Part shown: positions 8,332-15,416 of the stretch, piece by piece
How the letters are laid out: each line of letters opens with the position of its first letter
How positions within the stretch are numbered: the first letter of the stretch is position 1
Source of the DNA: Elioraea thermophila (ex Habib et al. 2022)
Lineage (GTDB): Bacteria; Pseudomonadota; Alphaproteobacteria; Acetobacterales; Acetobacteraceae
DNA: 64,000 nt
Reading direction: 5' to 3'
NCBI RefSeq assembly: GCF_003336755.1
Contig: NZ_QMDI01000006.1
Span: forward strand, 496,001-560,000
Position numbers and translations under genes: made by a program
Notes under the pieces: model-generated
Seen by the model: only the letters and a program-made list of their open reading frames with translations
The model's database searches: none
Told to the model about the DNA's origin: nothing

Positions 8332-8727
8332 TCAGACTCCCTTCTCCTTGAACACCTCCTGCGCGACCTTGAAGGCATCGAGCGAAGCCGGCACGCCGCA
8401 ATAGACGAAGGCCTGCAGGCAGACCTCCTTGATCTCCTCCTTCGTCACCCCGTTGGCGAGCGCGCCCGCGATGTGCAGGCGAAGCTCGTTGGGGCGGTTG
8501 AGCGCGATCAGGAAGGCGAGGTTGAGGAAGGAGCGCGTCTTGCGATCGAGCCCCGGCCGGTTCCAGATGATCCCCCAGCAATATTGGGTGGTGAACTCCT
8601 GGAACGCCTGCATGAAGTCGTCGGCGGAGGCGAGGGATTTCTCCACGTAGTCCTTGCCGAGCACCTGCTTGCGCACGGCAAGCCCCGCCTCGAAGAGTTT
8701 CTCGTTGAAGAACGGATCCTGCGGCAT
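8332..8727 (-). CDS. Carboxymuconolactone decarboxylase family protein
   Basis: 131 residues, the length of gamma-carboxymuconolactone decarboxylase (PcaC). Seen: FTTQYCWGIIWNRPGLDRKTRSFLNLAFLIALNRPNELRLHIAGALANGVTKEEIKEV spans the CMD domain and keeps the conserved E/H helix. The AhpD-type C-x2-C redox pair is absent, so decarboxylase or lactone-handling chemistry is more likely than peroxidase activity. No other protocatechuate-pathway genes are nearby. It heads the minus-strand operon with the two AtuA-type genes, suggesting that the three proteins act in one catabolic route; that is inference. Confidence 0.82.
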   Translation of the reverse strand: MPQDPFFNEKLFEAGLAVRKQVLGKDYVEKSLASADDFMQAFQEFTTQYCWGIIWNRPGLDRKTRSFLNLAFLIALNRPNELRLHIAGALANGVTKEEIKEVCLQAFVYCGVPASLDAFKVAQEVFKEKGV

Positions 8728-8765
8728 CGCGCTGGCGCCTCCCCTGTCGTTGCGATCGGGGCGCG

Positions 8766-8794
8766 AGGATCGGCGCGCGCCGGCGCGCGGTCAA
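8766..8794 (-). promoter_or_regulatory. Candidate promoter with internal palindrome for the CMD-AtuA operon
   Basis: Minus strand TTGACC (8794-8789), 17-base spacer, GATCCT (8771-8766), about 40 bases before the ATG at 8727. The spacer contains the perfect 16-base palindrome CGCGCGCCGGCGCGCG at 8774-8789, well placed for a repressor, although GC-rich palindromes arise easily in such DNA. Confidence 0.4.
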
Positions 8795-8829
8795 TGGCGC
8801 CCGGCCCCTCCCTTGAACAAAACATGAAC

Positions 8830-8858
8830 GTGACCGGAGAGGAAAAACATCCTATAAG
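8830..8858 (+). promoter_or_regulatory. Sigma70-like promoter of the 8.9-12.1 kb operon
   Basis: GTGACC at 8830-8835, exactly 17 bases, then TATAAG at 8853-8858, 24 bases before the ATG at 8883. The AT-rich run around it is unusual for this genome. It is divergent from the candidate promoter at 8766-8794. Confidence 0.6.
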
Positions 8859-8882
8859 CGAGGGCGCCACGCCGGAGCCGCC

Positions 8883-10427
8883 ATGCCCCCGCACGCCCTC
8901 CTCGCCCTTCTCGCCCTGCCGACCCTCCTCCCGCTCCCCGCCGCCGCCCAGCAGGTCATCGTCGGCGGCGCGGCCTCAGTCGCCGCCTCGTCGCGTCTCG
9001 CCGACGCCGCGCTGATCCTCGGCCTGTCGCTGCTCGTCGCCCTGATCCTGTTCGGTCTCGTCGCGGTCTGGCTGCACCGCTCGCTGACCCGGATGGCCGA
9101 GTGGTGCGGCGAGCCGATCCCCGGTGCCCAGGCCGCCGAAATCCAGGCCGCCCGGCTGAAGGCGTTCCTGGGACTGAAGTCCTTGCCCTTGGGCCTGCCG
9201 GAAGGCACGGTGCGCGCCGCCTTGGGGCTCGTCATCGTCACCCTCGGGCTCACCGCCATCCTGTTCCAGCGCTCCTTGGGCCTTCCTTCCACCGGCGAGA
9301 TCGCGGGCCTGCTCGGCACCGTGCTCGGCTTCTACTTCGGCGCCCGCGGCGCGGGGGCCGAGCGCGAGCGGGAGGCCGACGCCGCGCGCGAGGCGGAAGC
9401 CAAGGCCGCCCGGGCGGAGGCCGAGGCGCGGTCGGCCGCCCGCGAGGCCGAAGCCGCGAAGTCGCGTTCCGCCCGCGAGATTGCCGCCCACGACGCCGCG
9501 CGCGACGGGCTTTCCGCCGCCGCGAAGCTCGCCTCGGGGGTGAAGGCGGCCGCCGAGGCGATCGCCGCCGCCGACCCCTCCTCGCCGCTGGCGCGCGAAG
9601 CGGCGCGCGCCGCCGCGCTGGCCGAGACGACCCTCACGACAGTCGCCGCCGGGCAGGCGGGCGACCTCGCCGAGGCCGCCGCCCGTGCCGCAGGGCTCGC
9701 CGCGAGCCTCGCCCCCGCCAACCCGCTCGCCGCCCTGGCCGCCGACACGGCCCGCGGCATCGCCCCTGCCCTGGCCCGCGTGCCCGCCCTCGCCGCTGCC
9801 GTCGGCGGACCCTTGGGCCTCGTCGGCGCGGTCCTCGCCGGTGGGCTGCAGGCGGCCCGCGTCGGCGCCGAACACTACCGGCGCTGGGTCGCCCGCGTGC
9901 TCGACCGCCCCTACGGCCTCGACCTCTACCCCGAGGGCCTGGCGGATGCACCGATGAGCCTCGCCGCGCTCGAACGCGCGCCGATCTTCGCGCGCCTCTA
10001 TCGGGACATCCTCGCCGCGCGCGACCTCGCCGCCGCCCGCGCCCTGATGGTCGCCACCCTCGCCCCCGACGCCCCCGCCCGCCTCCTCGCCGGCGAGGGC
10101 GCCCTGCCGCCCCGCCCCCTCGGTACGGAGGGCGGCTTCGCCAGCGAACGCGAACTCGAGGAGGGCCTCGCCGAGTATCGCCGCGCTCTGCTGGATGGGC
10201 TGCTCGACGCCGCCGACCCAAGGCCGGTCTCCGTCCCGCTGCCCGAGGGCCCGCGCGCCGTCGGCCAAGGCGCGCTTCGCGCCGCCCTCGATGCCGCGCG
10301 CGAGGACCTCGGTGCCGCCGCCGCGCTCGATCGCCTCGCGCTCGCCGCCGGCCGCCTCGCCCAGGCGGAGGCGGCCCCCGACCTCGCCGACACCCTCGCC
10401 CGTGCCGCCCGGGAGATCCCCGCATGA
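8883..10427 (+). CDS. Unknown membrane protein with coiled coil (first gene of envelope operon)
   Basis: 514 residues, function not recognised. A signal peptide (about 1-22, ending PLPAAAQ) is followed by a membrane helix at about 42-66 (LILGLSLLVALILFGLVAVW), a second hydrophobic pair around 110-155 (LPEGTVRAALGLVIVTLGLTAILF, then LLGTVLGFYFGARGAG), and a highly charged Ala/Glu/Arg coiled coil at about 157-205. Ala-rich helices follow to about 290, then a hydrophobic segment GGPLGLVGAVLAGGLQAA, and a C-terminal region containing RPYGLDLYPEGLADAPMSLAALERAPIFARLYRD. The LPEGTVRA segment before a membrane helix is the most distinctive motif. Its stop overlaps the lipoprotein start (ATGA), which implies coupled translation. 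It may anchor or gate the lytic enzyme two genes down; this is a guess from context. Confidence 0.7.
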   Translation: MPPHALLALLALPTLLPLPAAAQQVIVGGAASVAASSRLADAALILGLSLLVALILFGLVAVWLHRSLTRMAEWCGEPIPGAQAAEIQAARLKAFLGLKSLPLGLPEGTVRAALGLVIVTLGLTAILFQRSLGLPSTGEIAGLLGTVLGFYFGARGAGAEREREADAAREAEAKAARAEAEARSAAREAEAAKSRSAREIAAHDAARDGLSAAAKLASGVKAAAEAIAAADPSSPLAREAARAAALAETTLTTVAAGQAGDLAEAAARAAGLAASLAPANPLAALAADTARGIAPALARVPALAAAVGGPLGLVGAVLAGGLQAARVGAEHYRRWVARVLDRPYGLDLYPEGLADAPMSLAALERAPIFARLYRDILAARDLAAARALMVATLAPDAPARLLAGEGALPPRPLGTEGGFASERELEEGLAEYRRALLDGLLDAADPRPVSVPLPEGPRAVGQGALRAALDAAREDLGAAAALDRLALAAGRLAQAEAAPDLADTLARAAREIPA

Positions 10428-11077
10428 GACGCGCCGTCCTGCTCATCGCCGCCCTCGCCCTCGCCGCCTGCGCCGCCCGCGACCTCGATCGGCTGAAGGA
10501 CCTCAACGCCCGGGGCGATCTCGAAGCGATCGCCGCCACCCGCGTGGATTGCGCGGGCCCGAACGATCCCCTCTGCCTGCAGGCGCGCGAGATCGTCGCC
10601 AATGCCTGCCTCAGGCTCGGCACCGTCGCCCTCGCTCCGGGGTCGGGCCGCGCGGCGGAGGCGGCGGCGCGCTTCGACTGCGCGGTGGTGAACTACCGTG
10701 CGGCTCTCGCTGCGGCCCCGCGCCCGCTCTCCGAGGCGGAGGCCGCGCGTCTCTATGCCGGCTATCTCCTCGCCTTGCGCGAACGACGCGACCAGGCGCG
10801 CTCGGCAGGCGAAGCCGCCCCCCTCAACGCCGCCCTCGCCGCGGAGGCCGAAGCCGCGCGGCGCGCCGCGCCCCGGTCGGCGCTCGGTGCCTACTACGGC
10901 GCCTCGGCCGCCTTCGCCGAAGCGAGCCTCGGGCTCGGGCCCCGCTGCCCGGCGCTCGCCCGCGCCGCCGACCTGCTCGCCGGCTCTCCCACCCCCGACG
11001 CCCGGCTCGCCCCGGCGATGGGCGCGCTCGCCCGCGCGGTCGCGACCGAGAGGAGGCGCCACGCATGCCCGGCCTGA
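10424..11077 (+). CDS. Predicted lipoprotein, unknown function
   Basis: 217 residues. The N-terminus MRRAVLLIAALALAAC is a lipoprotein signal with lipobox LAAC and the lipid-attached cysteine at residue 16. The rest is Ala/Arg-rich and helical, with CAGPNDPLCLQAREIVANACLRLG and a paired-cysteine pattern suggesting a disulfide, and a repeated LxxAxxAAP-like helical hairpin resembling TPR folds; no family is recognised. It overlaps the preceding gene by 4 bases and the following transglycosylase gene by 13 bases, so it belongs to the same unit. A role as a periplasmic outer- or inner-membrane anchored partner of the neighbouring membrane protein or lytic enzyme is inferred. Confidence 0.72.
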   Translation: MRRAVLLIAALALAACAARDLDRLKDLNARGDLEAIAATRVDCAGPNDPLCLQAREIVANACLRLGTVALAPGSGRAAEAAARFDCAVVNYRAALAAAPRPLSEAEAARLYAGYLLALRERRDQARSAGEAAPLNAALAAEAEAARRAAPRSALGAYYGASAAFAEASLGLGPRCPALARAADLLAGSPTPDARLAPAMGALARAVATERRRHACPA

Positions 11078-12087
11078 ACACGCCCCGCTACGAGAGGCCG
11101 CTGCGGCTGACCTTGCCTTACATGCGCGGGCCGGACGTGCGCGCCGTGCAGACGCGGCTGATCGCGCGCGATGCCGCCTTCGCCCGCCTCATCGGCCCGG
11201 CGGACGGGCTGTTCGGCCCGGCGACGGAACGGGCGGTACGCGCCTTCCAGGCCCGCGAGTCGGGCCGGCTTGGGCTTGCCGTCGACGGGGTGGTCGGGCC
11301 GCGCACCTGGGCCGCGCTCTTCGCCGAGCCCGATCGTTCCGCCCTCGACATCCGGCGCGAGGCGGATCAGGCTGAACGCGCCGTGCACCCCCTCGAGATC
11401 CTGCGCCGCGCCCTGCCCCAACTCCGCCGCCCGCACCGAATCTTTTCCGACAGCGTGACCTGGGCGCTGACGCCGGAAGGGCTGGCGATCGAGGGCGAAC
11501 CGCCGCGCGGCACGCCGGGAGAGCCGCGCACCGTGCGCGCCCTGCTCGGCCACCTGCGCATCGGGCCCGCCTTGCGCGCCGTCTGCCGCGAGACGGGCAT
11601 CCCCGTCGAGCTCGCGCTGGCCACGGTGGCGACGGAGAGCGCGGGCGGGCAGCGCAATCTCGACGCGGCGATCAGCGCCCGGCGCGAGGAACCCGGCTTC
11701 GTCTCCGACGAAGCCACCCCCCATCGTGTGTCGGTCGGCCTCGCCCAGACGTTGATCTCCACCGCCCGCGAGGTGTTGGGCGATGCGAGCGTTGATGCCG
11801 CCCGCCTGACGGATCCGGAGACGAGCCTGCGCGCGGGCCTGGGCTACATCGCCCGCCAGGCGCCCCGCACGCGGCTCGATCCGCCCGTGGTCGCCTGCGC
11901 CTACAACGCGGGCGGCATCCACCACCAGCGCGGCGAGGCGAACCGCTGGAAGATGCGGCAGTACCCCCTCGGCACCGGCAAGCACGCCGACCGGTTCGTC
12001 GCCTTCTTCAACGATGCGCTGAGGGTGATCCGCAGCGAGAGGCCCGCTCTCGCCGGCGCGCCCTCCTTCGCCGACCTGCTGGGCTGA
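11065..12087 (+). CDS. Peptidoglycan-binding lytic transglycosylase-like protein
   Basis: 340 residues. Residues about 15-95 form a PG_binding_1 domain (MRGPDVRAVQTRLIARD, GLFGPATERAVRAFQARE, VDGVVGPRTWAALF). Residues about 165-320 resemble the GH23/SLT fold: ETGIPVELALATVATESAGGQRN with the probable catalytic Glu, SVGLAQTLISTAREVLG in place of GLMQLMPxTA, and CAYNAGG matching the YNAG motif. There is no signal peptide, so export must use another route such as a holin-like or secretion partner, or the protein works after lysis. GAGGAGGC at 11050-11057 supports the ATG. This combination of a no-signal-peptide muramidase with a membrane protein and a lipoprotein is the most unusual gene set of the window. 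Confidence 0.75.
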   Translation: MPGLNTPRYERPLRLTLPYMRGPDVRAVQTRLIARDAAFARLIGPADGLFGPATERAVRAFQARESGRLGLAVDGVVGPRTWAALFAEPDRSALDIRREADQAERAVHPLEILRRALPQLRRPHRIFSDSVTWALTPEGLAIEGEPPRGTPGEPRTVRALLGHLRIGPALRAVCRETGIPVELALATVATESAGGQRNLDAAISARREEPGFVSDEATPHRVSVGLAQTLISTAREVLGDASVDAARLTDPETSLRAGLGYIARQAPRTRLDPPVVACAYNAGGIHHQRGEANRWKMRQYPLGTGKHADRFVAFFNDALRVIRSERPALAGAPSFADLLG

Positions 12088-12123
12088 AGGACCAAAGCGC
12101 CAAAGGGCCAAAGGGCGGGGTGT

Positions 12124-13146
12124 TCACGCGGCGAGCCCCTGCACGCCCTTGGTCGTCGAGTATTCGAAATGCAGCGCCTGGCCCGGGAAGACGAGCGGGT
12201 GGATGGCGTGCGCGGCGACCGCCGCCTCGGCGAAACCCTGCAGGATCAGCTTGAGCTTGCCCGGATAGGTCGCGACGTCGCCGATCGCGAACACGCCGGG
12301 CAGGCTCGTCTCGCAGGTCGCCGGGTCGACCACCACGTGCCCGCGCTCGAGCGCGAGCCCCCATCCGGCGATCGGGCCCAAGTCCATCGCGAGCCCGAAG
12401 AAGCAGAGCAAGGCATCGGCCGGGATCGACCGCACCTCGCCCTTCAGCGTGGCCACCTCCACCGCCTCCAGCACGCCGCCCGAACCCTTCAGGGCATGGA
12501 GCTGATAGGGCACGACGATCTCGAGCTTGCCTTCGGCGGCGAGCGCCTCCATGCGCGCGACACTTTCGGGGGCGGCGCGGAACTTCGGCCGCCGATGCAC
12601 GACGTGCACCGAGGCGGCAAGCTCGGCGAGGGAGAGCGCCCAATCCACCGCCGAGTCGCCACCGCCGGCGATGACGATGCGCTTGCCGCGGAAATCCTCT
12701 CGCCGCTGCACGGCATAGAACACGCTTCGGCCCTCGAAGGCCGCGAGACCCTCGAGCGGCGGGCGGTTCGGCCCGAACGCGCCCGCCCCGGCGGCGATGA
12801 TCATCGCGCGGGCAAGGATCGTATCGCCGGCCGAGGTCGCGATGCGCAGCCGCCCGTCCGTCTCGCGCGCGAACCCGGTGACCTGCCGGCCGAGGAGGTA
12901 CTGCGGGCGGAACGGGGCCGCCTGCGTGATCAGCTTCTCGATCAGCCCCGCACCGGTGATCGCCGGGTGGGCGGGGATGTCGTAGATCGGCTTCTCCGGA
13001 TAGAGCGCGATGCACTGCCCGCCGATCGCATCCAGCGCATCGACGACCACCGCCCGCATGCGCAGCATGCCGCATTCGAACACGGCGAAGAGACCGACGG
13101 GCCCCGCCCCCACGATGCACACGTCCGTCGTGATCGTCTCCGCCAT
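12124..13146 (-). CDS. Ferredoxin/flavodoxin-NADP+ reductase (thioredoxin-reductase-like type)
   Basis: 340 residues, cytosolic FAD enzyme passing electrons between NADPH and ferredoxin. Seen: FAD-binding VGAGPVGLFAVFE at about 12-24, GGQCIALYPEKPIYDIPAHP, the NADP-binding VIAGGGDSAVDWALSLAE at about 157-175, and FAIGDVATYPGKLKLILQGFAEAA near the C-terminus. The C-x2-C of true thioredoxin reductases is missing, which places it with YumC/Fpr-like TrxR-type FNRs. Start chosen at the ATG at 13146 with GAGGAG upstream; a longer frame reaching 13239 has no support. No ferredoxin gene is adjacent; a P450 that could use it lies 20 kb away. Confidence 0.9.
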   Translation of the reverse strand: MAETITTDVCIVGAGPVGLFAVFECGMLRMRAVVVDALDAIGGQCIALYPEKPIYDIPAHPAITGAGLIEKLITQAAPFRPQYLLGRQVTGFARETDGRLRIATSAGDTILARAMIIAAGAGAFGPNRPPLEGLAAFEGRSVFYAVQRREDFRGKRIVIAGGGDSAVDWALSLAELAASVHVVHRRPKFRAAPESVARMEALAAEGKLEIVVPYQLHALKGSGGVLEAVEVATLKGEVRSIPADALLCFFGLAMDLGPIAGWGLALERGHVVVDPATCETSLPGVFAIGDVATYPGKLKLILQGFAEAAVAAHAIHPLVFPGQALHFEYSTTKGVQGLAA

Positions 13147-13173
13147 CGCGCTCTCCTCGCCGCCGTCCTCGCC

Positions 13174-13201
13174 TAGATACCCCCCGCCCTCGGTCGCGCA
13201 A
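13174..13201 (-). promoter_or_regulatory. Candidate promoter of the FNR gene
   Basis: Minus strand TTGCGC (13201-13196), 16 bases, TATCTA (13179-13174), overlapping a CTAGG element. The start codon is 28 bases further. The -10 box is good, the -35 moderate. Confidence 0.35.
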
Positions 13202-13211
13202 GCGGCCGCAC

Positions 13212-13230
13212 CGTCGCTACACTGGCGACG
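13212..13230 (+). repeat. Inverted repeat before tsaE
   Basis: CGTCGC (13212-13217) and GCGACG (13225-13230) flank TACACTG, a possible -10 box, just before the tsaE ATG at 13238. No ribosome binding site is visible there, so the transcript could be nearly leaderless; purpose of the repeat unknown. Confidence 0.3.
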
Positions 13231-13237
13231 ATTCGCC

Positions 13238-13705
13238 ATGGTGCTGGAGTGTGCCCTGCATCTCGCCGACGAGGCGGCGACCGCGCGGCTCGCCGCCCGG
13301 GTCGCCGCCCTGGCACGGCCGGGCGATGCGATCCTGCTCGCCGGGCCCTATGGCGCGGGCAAGACCGCCTTCGCGCGCGCCTTCCTGCGCGCCGCCACCG
13401 CCGACCCCGACCTCGTCGTGCCGTCTCCTTCCTTCACCCTGGTGCAGACGTACGCCCTGCCCGGCGGGGTGGAGGCGTGGCACTACGACCTCTGGCGCAT
13501 CGCCGGCGCGGAGGAGCTCGCCGAACTCGGCTGGGAGGAGGCGAGGCGCGGCATCGTGCTGGTGGAATGGCCGGAGCGGCTCGGCCCTCTCGCACCCTCC
13601 GAGGCGCTGACCATCACCCTCTCCCCGGTGCCGGACCGACCTCAGGCGCGCGAGGGCCGTCTCGCCGGCTGGCCGGACCGGCTGCCGGCCCTGCTCGCGC
13701 CGTGA
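13238..13705 (+). CDS. tsaE: tRNA threonylcarbamoyladenosine biosynthesis ATPase TsaE
   Basis: 155 residues, the family length. TsaE is the small P-loop ATPase that works with TsaB/TsaD in making t6A37 of ANN-decoding tRNAs. Seen: Walker A GPYGAGKTAF with Lys about residue 42, PSPSFTLVQTYALPGGVEAWHYDLWRI with the conserved S-P-T/S-F and H-x-D-x-Y/W-R, and LVEWPERLGPLAP near the C-terminus. A longer upstream frame is an artefact. It is the first gene of tsaE-amgK-murU-addB-addA, with the amgK GTG overlapping its stop (GTGA). This order is conserved in many alphaproteobacteria. Confidence 0.93.
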   Translation: MVLECALHLADEAATARLAARVAALARPGDAILLAGPYGAGKTAFARAFLRAATADPDLVVPSPSFTLVQTYALPGGVEAWHYDLWRIAGAEELAELGWEEARRGIVLVEWPERLGPLAPSEALTITLSPVPDRPQAREGRLAGWPDRLPALLAP

Positions 13706-14685
13706 CGCCCGCGGCCTTCCTCGCCGAACACGGCTTCCGGGGCGCGCGCCGCGTCCCGCTTGCCTCCGATGCCTCCTTTCGCGCCTACGAGCGCCTCGAG
13801 GGCGGGCCGCGCCCGGCGCTGCTGATGCTCTGTCCGCCCGAGCGCGAGGCGTTGGGCCCCTTCCTCCGCATCGCCGCCCTGCTGCGCGGCTACGGCCTCT
13901 CCGCCCCGCACGTCTTCGCCGCCGACGAGGGCGCGGGGCTCGCCCTGATCGAGGATTTCGGCGACGACACCTTCACCCGCCTCCTGGCCGCCGGCGAGGA
14001 CGAGGTGGCGCTCTATCGTCTCGCCGCCGCCGCGCTTGCCGCGCTGCATCGTCGCCCACCCCCCGACGAACTCCCCCCATGGAGGGCGGCCGAGATGACA
14101 GAGGCCGCCGCCGCCACCTTCTTCGACTGGTGGTGGCCCGCCGTGTTCGGGGAACCCGCGCCCAACGAGCTCCGCCGGTCCTTCGCCGAGGCGGTGGCGG
14201 AAACCCTCTCCCCCTTCGCCGAGGACGACACCGTGCTCGTCCACCGCGATTTCCACGTCGACAACCTGATCCGCCTGCCCCGCCCCGGGGTCGCGGCCTG
14301 CGGCCTGCTCGATTTCCAGGACGCCGCCGCCGGCCACCCGGCCTATGACGTGATGAGCCTGGTTGAGGACGCCCGCCGCGACGTCTCGGCCGAGGCCCGC
14401 CGCGCCGCGCTCGCCCTCTATCTGGAGGAGGCCGCGGTCGCCGATCGGATGCGCTTCCTCGGCGCCCTCGCCGCCCACGCCGCGCTGCGCCACGTCCGGG
14501 TCGCCGCGCTCTGGACCAGGCTCGCCCGCCGCGACGGCAAGCCCCGCTACCTGCGCTTCGCCCCGCGCACCTGGCGCCTGCTCGAACGCGCGCTCGCCAA
14601 CCCCGCCTGTCGCCCGCTCGCCGCCTGGTTCGACCGCCACATCCCCCCCGCCCTGCGGCGGGCACCCGAGGAGGCGGCGCGGTGA
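13702..14685 (+). CDS. amgK: N-acetylmuramate/N-acetylglucosamine 1-kinase (aminoglycoside phosphotransferase fold)
   Basis: 327 residues from the GTG overlapping the tsaE stop. Kinase fold of the APH family: SDASFRAYERLEGG nucleotide loop, ALIEDFGDDTF hinge, Brenner motif VLVHRDFHVDNL at about 178-189 with the catalytic Asp, and LLDFQDAAAGHPAYDVMSL with the Mg-binding Asp. AmgK phosphorylates MurNAc (and GlcNAc) at C1 and the MurU product next door converts MurNAc-1-P to UDP-MurNAc, the anabolic cell-wall recycling route that bypasses fosfomycin-sensitive MurA. Assignment rests on fold plus the diagnostic coupling to murU; sequence alone would only say phosphotransferase. Confidence 0.88.
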   Translation: MTPAAFLAEHGFRGARRVPLASDASFRAYERLEGGPRPALLMLCPPEREALGPFLRIAALLRGYGLSAPHVFAADEGAGLALIEDFGDDTFTRLLAAGEDEVALYRLAAAALAALHRRPPPDELPPWRAAEMTEAAAATFFDWWWPAVFGEPAPNELRRSFAEAVAETLSPFAEDDTVLVHRDFHVDNLIRLPRPGVAACGLLDFQDAAAGHPAYDVMSLVEDARRDVSAEARRAALALYLEEAAVADRMRFLGALAAHAALRHVRVAALWTRLARRDGKPRYLRFAPRTWRLLERALANPACRPLAAWFDRHIPPALRRAPEEAAR

Positions 14686-15416
14686 CCCCGCCCAAGGTGG
14701 CGATGGTGCTCGCCGCAGGCTTGGGCACCCGCATGCGCCCGCTCACCGAAACCACCGCCAAGCCGCTGCTGCACGTCGCCGGCCGCAGCCTTCTGCACCG
14801 CATCCTCGACCACCTCGCCGCGGCGGGGGTCGAGCGGGTGGTGGTGAACACGCACTGGCAGCGCGAGGCCGTGCTCGCGGCACTGGCCGAACGGCACGAC
14901 CTCGAAATCGTCGAGAGCCACGAGGAGCGACTGCTCGACACCGGGGGGGCGGTGGTGAAGGCGCTTCCTCTGCTCGGCCACACCCCCTTCTACGTCGTCA
15001 ACGGCGACGCCTTCTGGCTCGACGGCGCGCGCCCGGCCTTGCTTCGCCTCGCCGACGCCTTCGACCCCGACCGGCTCGATGCCGTGCTGATGGTGCACCG
15101 CGCCGCACTCCTGCCCTTCTACGCCGGACGGGGCGACTTCGCGGTCGACCCCTGGGGGCGGGTGCGCCGTCCGCGCGAGAAGGAGATCGTGCCCTACCTC
15201 TACGCCGGGGTACAGATCGCCTCGCCCGCCCTGTTCGCCGGCGCCCCCGAGGGCCCGTTCTCCACCAACCTCCTGTGGAACCGCGCGATCGACGCCGATC
15301 GCCTGCGCGCCGTGGTGCACGACGGGGTCTGGCTTCATCTTTCCACGCCCGCGGACATCGAGGATGCCGAGGAGTCGCTCGCCGGCCGGGTTTCCGTCTT
15401 CGCCTATGCCCGCTGA
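14682..15416 (+). CDS. murU: N-acetylmuramate 1-phosphate uridylyltransferase
   Basis: 244 residues, sugar nucleotidyltransferase. Seen: VLAAGLGTRMRPLTETTAKPLL (about 9-30) nucleotide-binding loop with the catalytic Arg and Lys, VNTHWQ, ESHEERLLDTGGAVVKALP, and FYVVNGDAFW with the metal-binding Asp. GTG start overlapping the amgK stop. Works after AmgK to produce UDP-MurNAc for peptidoglycan recycling. Its stop overlaps the addB start by one base (TGATG), so the recycling genes and the recombination nuclease are cotranscribed. Confidence 0.9.
   Translation: MTPPKVAMVLAAGLGTRMRPLTETTAKPLLHVAGRSLLHRILDHLAAAGVERVVVNTHWQREAVLAALAERHDLEIVESHEERLLDTGGAVVKALPLLGHTPFYVVNGDAFWLDGARPALLRLADAFDPDRLDAVLMVHRAALLPFYAGRGDFAVDPWGRVRRPREKEIVPYLYAGVQIASPALFAGAPEGPFSTNLLWNRAIDADRLRAVVHDGVWLHLSTPADIEDAEESLAGRVSVFAYAR

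Noticed and set aside
8883-12087. Interpretation of the muramidase operon as a prophage lysis cassette
   Set aside because: No integrase, capsid, tail or attachment-site repeats nearby, base composition matches the neighbours, and the proteins are much larger than phage holins and spanins. Kept only as a functional analogy.
12092-12113. Three CCAAAG repeats spaced by 8 bases after the transglycosylase gene
   Set aside because: Too short and only three copies, in a 36-base convergent gap; no sign of an array or binding-site cluster.
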